Below are positions 33,578-37,207 of a DNA stretch of 37,207 nucleotides, piece by piece (within the stretch, counting starts at the first letter, position 1; every line of letters starts with the position of its first letter). Origin of the DNA: Streptomyces sp. NRRL WC-3618 (GTDB lineage: Bacteria; Actinomycetota; Actinomycetes; Streptomycetales; Streptomycetaceae); contig NZ_LGDW01000475.1 of NCBI RefSeq assembly GCF_001280005.1, positions 1 to 37,207 of the forward strand, in the 5' to 3' direction. The notes beneath the pieces are model-generated. The model saw only the letters and a program-made list of their open reading frames with translations, did not search any database and was not told where the DNA came from. The position numbers and the translations under genes were made by a program.

Positions 33578-35856
33578 GCACCCCGGACTCCGGGCCCGAC
33601 GAGCCGTCCGCCTCCGACGACGGCAAGGACGGCAGAGACGGCAGAGACGGCGCCGCCAAGGACGCGAAGGAGTCCAAGGACGCCAAAGACGCCAAGGAGT
33701 CGGAGGGCTCCGAGGGGTCGGAGGAGCGCGAGCAGCCCCAGACCGCCTGGTCGGCGCGGCGCGACCTGATCGACCACAGCCCGCGGACGATGAACGTCGG
33801 CGACCGTACCCGCTTCGGCGGCAGCATGGTCGGCGGCAGCCAGCACGGCGTCAGCGGCGGCCAGGTCACCGGGGACGTGATCATGGGCAGCAAGACGGAG
33901 ATCCACCAGTGGGCGTTCCCCGGCCTCTCCGCGCCGTCCGCCTCCGTGTCCGGCGAGGTCCCGCAGACCACGCTGGACCGGCTCGCCGCCTCGTTCGTCG
34001 CCGCCGACGCGACCATCGAGACCCTGCTCGCCCGGCTGCGCCGGGACCGCGTCCTCGTCCTGTCGGGCGCCCGCTTCACCGGCAGGCACACGGCCGCCCT
34101 GATGCTGCTGCACCGGCTCGGGGCAGCCCCCGTACACACGCTCGACCGCGACACGAACCCGAGCACCCTGGCGGACGAGTTCACCGCACCGGACGCGGCC
34201 ACAGCCACAGCCGGAGCCGGAGGAACCGCGGCCCAGCCCCGCGGCTACGTCCTCGCCGACCTCGTCACCCGCCGCGACCGCCCCCTGCGCGAGCACCACC
34301 TCCTCGCCGCCTGCGACCGCCTCACCGCGCTCGACGCGTACCTCGTCGTCACCGTCGGCCCGACCGCCGTCCTGGAGGACGTACCGGTCGTCAGCTGGCA
34401 GCCGCCGCAGACGGCCGACGTCCTGGCCGCCCACCTGCGCATCCGCGTCGCCGACGACGAGACGGCGGCGAAGCTGCTCGAGCTGCCCGACGTCACCGAG
34501 TTCCTGAGCCGGAGCCACCAACTGCGCGAGGTGGCCGCGTTCGCACAGTTGCTCGGCCGGTACGCGGCCGGCGAGGTCGGCGAGCAGGCCGTCGCCCAGT
34601 TCTCCCTGATCTCCCTGGAGAACCAGGTCCAGGAGTGGTTCGAGGAGGACGAGGCGTCGATCCATCTGCGCGACAAGGCGTTCCTGGTGGCCCTGGCCGC
34701 GTTCGACGACGGCCCGTACGCCCTCACCGCCGAGCTCAGCGACCTGCTCTACCGCTTCCTCCAGCAGACCCAGAACCCGGTGGGCGTCCCCGAGGTCCCC
34801 GTCTTCGGCACGCACATAGGCAAGCGCCTCCAGCTGGCCCGCGCCGAGCGCTACGAGGACGACGAGCACACCGAGTGGGGCCCGGTGACCCAACAGAAGG
34901 CGCGCTTCGTCGACGACCGCGCCTCCCTCGTCCTCCTGCGCGAAGTCTGGACGGGCCACCCCTCCGCGCGCCCCGCGCTGATCGACTGGCTGCGTCGGCT
35001 GGCCGACGACGGCCGCCCCCTCGTCCGTACCCGGGCCGCGTCCACGGTGGCCGTCCTGGCCCGCACCGACCTGCCCTCGGCCATGGCGCTGGTCATCGAA
35101 CCCTGGGCCATCTCCAACCGCTTCCGGCACCGCCTGGTGGCCGTCAACGCGCTCACCCTCGCCCACCTCATCGACACGCCGAACATCCCGCGCATCCTCG
35201 ACGAGTGGTCCAAGGGCGATGACCGGCGGCTGCGCTGGGTGGCCGTACGGGCGTACGCGCTGATCGGCGCCGAACGCCCCGAGCAGGCCCTGGCCGCCCT
35301 GCGCACCGCCGCGCGCAGCCTGTACCGGGACCTCGCCGACCCGGACGACTTCGACCGCGAGATGGCCCGCGAACTCGGCGAGGCCGTCGCCCTGCTGCTC
35401 CTCTCCGAGGCCGGCGACCGGGTCCTCGCCGAACTGCGCCTGCACTTCACCGACGACCGGCTCGCGGTGCACGACCTGACCATCGGCGGCTTCGTCAGCG
35501 CCTGCCGCCACACCCAGGACGACGAGCGCTACGGCCATCCGCTGGTCCTCGGCTGGTACGCGCAGGCGGCCAACGAGGGGTCGGCCGCCGCCCACCACAT
35601 CCCGTTCCTGTGGCGGGAGGCGCTGGGCGACCCGAAGGCGACCCGGCACGCCCTGGACGTGCTGCGCGAGTGGGTCCTCATCGCCGACCGCTCGACGACC
35701 ACGGAATGGGCCCTGGCGCACCTGCTGCGCACCCTGGTCACCACCCCGGCGGAGCACCAGCGCCTGGGCCACCTCCTGCGCACGATGCCGGGCGAGGACG
35801 GCGCGGCCCCGCCCGCGGTGGCGGCCCGCCTCCTGACGGCGCTCCCCATCCGCTAA
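33574..35856 (+). CDS. STAND-like NTPase with N-terminal shared motif and helical-repeat C-terminus
   Basis: Protein of 760 aa. Residues 17-55 are a low-complexity Lys/Asp/Glu/Ser tract. Residues about 72-106 (MNVGDRTRFGGSMVGGSQHG and onward) repeat the glycine-rich motif of the preceding protein. A P-loop-like strand-loop follows, VLVLSGARFTGRHTAALMLL (160-179), where GxxxxGRH replaces GxxxxGK[ST]. A short Ala/Thr linker and GYVLADLVTRRD, in a Walker-B-like place, come next. From about 440 it is a long alpha-helical region of HEAT-like pairs (for example RTRAASTVAVLARTDLPSAM, RWVAVRAYALIGAERPEQAL), typical of STAND sensor halves. ATPase activity is doubtful; nucleotide binding is possible. 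Coupled to the cyclase-like gene by ATGA and followed after 36 nt by the SPFH-like gene. Confidence 0.65.
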   Translation: MSTPDSGPDEPSASDDGKDGRDGRDGAAKDAKESKDAKDAKESEGSEGSEEREQPQTAWSARRDLIDHSPRTMNVGDRTRFGGSMVGGSQHGVSGGQVTGDVIMGSKTEIHQWAFPGLSAPSASVSGEVPQTTLDRLAASFVAADATIETLLARLRRDRVLVLSGARFTGRHTAALMLLHRLGAAPVHTLDRDTNPSTLADEFTAPDAATATAGAGGTAAQPRGYVLADLVTRRDRPLREHHLLAACDRLTALDAYLVVTVGPTAVLEDVPVVSWQPPQTADVLAAHLRIRVADDETAAKLLELPDVTEFLSRSHQLREVAAFAQLLGRYAAGEVGEQAVAQFSLISLENQVQEWFEEDEASIHLRDKAFLVALAAFDDGPYALTAELSDLLYRFLQQTQNPVGVPEVPVFGTHIGKRLQLARAERYEDDEHTEWGPVTQQKARFVDDRASLVLLREVWTGHPSARPALIDWLRRLADDGRPLVRTRAASTVAVLARTDLPSAMALVIEPWAISNRFRHRLVAVNALTLAHLIDTPNIPRILDEWSKGDDRRLRWVAVRAYALIGAERPEQALAALRTAARSLYRDLADPDDFDREMARELGEAVALLLLSEAGDRVLAELRLHFTDDRLAVHDLTIGGFVSACRHTQDDERYGHPLVLGWYAQAANEGSAAAHHIPFLWREALGDPKATRHALDVLREWVLIADRSTTTEWALAHLLRTLVTTPAEHQRLGHLLRTMPGEDGAAPPAVAARLLTALPIR
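33840..33878 (+). repeat. 39-nt exact direct repeat, copy 2 (start of STAND-like gene)
   Basis: Second copy of the 33502-33540 sequence, 338 bp downstream, inside the N-terminal motif of the STAND-like protein. Recombination between the copies would delete 338 bp and fuse the two motifs; 338 is not a multiple of 3. Confidence 0.9.
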
Positions 35857-35892
35857 CCCGTCACGTCCCCGCCCACCGAGGAGCAACGCACG

Positions 35893-37207
35893 ATGTCCGC
35901 CTTCCACCGCCCGCCCGAGTGGCAGCAGTCCGCAGACCGGCACACCCAGCTGATCGACCCGGTCCTCACCGTGCGGCAGCTGTCGCGCTTCGAACTCTCC
36001 CTGAAGTCGACGGTCCGCATCGACCACGCGCTCGTCTTCGCGACCGCCAAGGGCGGCTACGAGGCGTACCTGCCGCCGCGCCGCCCGACGCGCAGCGAGA
36101 TCGCCGCCCGCCACTACATGGCGGTGTACGAGGTCGACATGGGCGTGCACCCGTTCTCCGGAACGCTCACGCTCCCCAGTGACAACGACGCGTTCGAGTT
36201 CTCGGCCGAGATCGACGTGTCGTGGCAGGTCGTCGACCCGGGCAGGTTCGTGGGCAGCGGCCACCGGGACGTACCCGGCCTGCTCATCGGCGAACTCCAG
36301 CGCGCCGCACGCCCGGTGAGCCGGCGCTTCACGATCGCGGACAGCGCGGCGGCGGAAGGGGAGCTCCTCCAGGCGATCAACGTCCTGGGCCCGCTGGGCG
36401 CACCGGCCGGCCTCCAGACCACCTGGACCCTGCGGCTGCGCCGCGACCAGGAGAACATCGACCACCAGCGCCGCCTCCAGGCGATCGACCACTCGGCGAC
36501 CGAGCAGGTACGGGCGGCCGAGCGGGGCGCCGAAGTCGACGTGGAGGTGGACCGCCGCAACCGTCAGCAGGACGCCCTCCAGATCGAGCGCTCGATGTCG
36601 TACGGCGTCCAGCAGCAGCACCTGGCCCTCCAGCAGCAGCGCTGGGACTACGAACAGGCGGCGCTGCAGAGCAGCCAGCAGCACCAGCTCTCCATCCAGC
36701 AGGGCCATCAGGAACTGGAGTTGCAGCAGATAGAGGCGCAGAAGATCGCCTTCTACCAGTGGCACCTGCAACAGGGCGGCGTCCAGGCCTGGGCCCTCCA
36801 CCTCGCCCAGCATCCCGAGGACTCCCGCATGGTCATGACGAGCATGCGGGACGACCAGCTCCGCATGATCCAGGCCCAGATGGACCTGGTGAAGGACCTG
36901 CTGCACGGCGACAACGCGGAGAAGTTCGAACTGGAGGGCCCCAAGCAACTGGCCCTGCGCACGGTCAGCGACATCCTCAACCAACGCCTGCCGGGCGTCC
37001 CCCAGACCCCTCCGCCCCTTCCGGGCGGCGACCCGGGCCCGGGCGACCCGTACGCGGCGTACGGCCAGGGGGCGCCCGGGGTTCCCGGCGCGCCGACGCA
37101 GCCGGGATTCGCACCGGGCGGGTCCGTCCCCGCCCCGTACGACCCCGCGTACGCGCGCCCCGGCCACGCCCCCGGCAAGGCCGAGCCCGCCGACCAGACC
37201 CCGACCG
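35893..37207 (+). CDS. SPFH/band-7-like protein with Gln-rich coiled coil (3' end outside window)
   Basis: At least 438 aa, open to the window end. ATG at 35893 with GAGGAG 9 nt upstream. Residues about 75-185 have the strand pattern of an SPFH (band 7) domain: MGVHPFSGTLTLPSDNDAFE, FSAEIDVSWQVVDPGRFV, then LLIGELQRAARPVSRRF. Residues about 185-345 are a long, Gln-rich coiled coil (QQQHLALQQQRWDYEQ, IEAQKIAFYQWHLQQGG). From about 368 it is Pro/Gly-rich and disordered. No transmembrane helix is seen in the visible part. I recognise the type from other streptomycetes, sometimes mislabelled as PE-PGRS protein. SPFH proteins assemble into membrane microdomain rings; a scaffold role for the neighbouring proteins is inferred from position. 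Confidence 0.75.
   Translation, partial: MSAFHRPPEWQQSADRHTQLIDPVLTVRQLSRFELSLKSTVRIDHALVFATAKGGYEAYLPPRRPTRSEIAARHYMAVYEVDMGVHPFSGTLTLPSDNDAFEFSAEIDVSWQVVDPGRFVGSGHRDVPGLLIGELQRAARPVSRRFTIADSAAAEGELLQAINVLGPLGAPAGLQTTWTLRLRRDQENIDHQRRLQAIDHSATEQVRAAERGAEVDVEVDRRNRQQDALQIERSMSYGVQQQHLALQQQRWDYEQAALQSSQQHQLSIQQGHQELELQQIEAQKIAFYQWHLQQGGVQAWALHLAQHPEDSRMVMTSMRDDQLRMIQAQMDLVKDLLHGDNAEKFELEGPKQLALRTVSDILNQRLPGVPQTPPPLPGGDPGPGDPYAAYGQGAPGVPGAPTQPGFAPGGSVPAPYDPAYARPGHAPGKAEPADQTPT

Noticed and set aside
33553..37167. 1204-codon open frame on the minus strand
   Set aside because: It is exactly antisense to the cyclase-like end, STAND-like and SPFH-like genes. Its translation is Gly/Arg/Val/Leu-rich with no domain; long antisense frames are expected in DNA with G/C third positions.

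Overview
This window is a high-G+C actinobacterial chromosome segment that reads as Streptomyces. Evidence is the strong G/C bias at third codon positions, the GTG starts, the actinobacterial forms of the ribosomal proteins (alanine-rich S3 tail, N-terminally extended L23, four-cysteine S14), a DnaA-type domain IV of streptomycete type, and dispersed GC-rich hairpin repeats familiar from Streptomyces. The species cannot be named from sequence alone.

Layout. Positions 1-16097 (minus strand) hold the merged S10-spc-alpha ribosomal superoperon. In transcription order it is rpsJ, rplC, rplD, rplW, rplB, rpsS, rplV, rpsC, rplP, rpmC, rpsQ, rplN, rplX, rplE, rpsN, rpsH, rplF, rplR, rpsE, rpmD, rplO, secY, adk, map, infA, rpmJ, rpsM, rpsK and the 5' part of rpoA. 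Many genes are joined by TGATG or TAATG overlaps. Hairpins mark the rpsQ-rplN, rpsN-rpsH, rplO-secY, adk-map and rpsK-rpoA gaps, and a GC-rich tandem repeat array fills about 550 bp between map and infA. Positions 27002-31352 (minus) hold the str operon: rpsL, rpsG, fusA, tuf, ending in a textbook intrinsic terminator. The S10 and str leaders share an identical 25-nt hairpin element.

Accessory block A (16538-26810) lies between these two operons. It has four parts: a DnaA paralogue in which the usual N-terminus is replaced by an XRE-like helix-turn-helix and a long coiled coil; a divergent 55-aa membrane peptide; a six-gene minus-strand run built around a WXG100-like protein and a T7SS-signal protein with no recognisable toxin domain; and a GH115 plus GH10 pair for secreted glucuronoxylan breakdown.

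Accessory block B (31765-37207, plus strand) lies just beyond the str promoter. It encodes a CRP/FNR-type regulator with a preserved cyclic-nucleotide pocket, a class III nucleotidyl-cyclase-like protein with a glycine-rich C-terminal motif, a STAND-like NTPase/helical-repeat protein carrying the same motif at its N-terminus, and an SPFH/band-7-like protein with a Gln-rich coiled coil (cut by the window end). A shared motif at the C-terminus of a putative effector and the N-terminus of an adjacent STAND protein is the arrangement seen in amyloid-type NLR signalling. Together with a cyclase and a cNMP-binding regulator, this makes block B the strongest candidate for an undescribed signalling or conflict system. 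The DnaA paralogue is the second.
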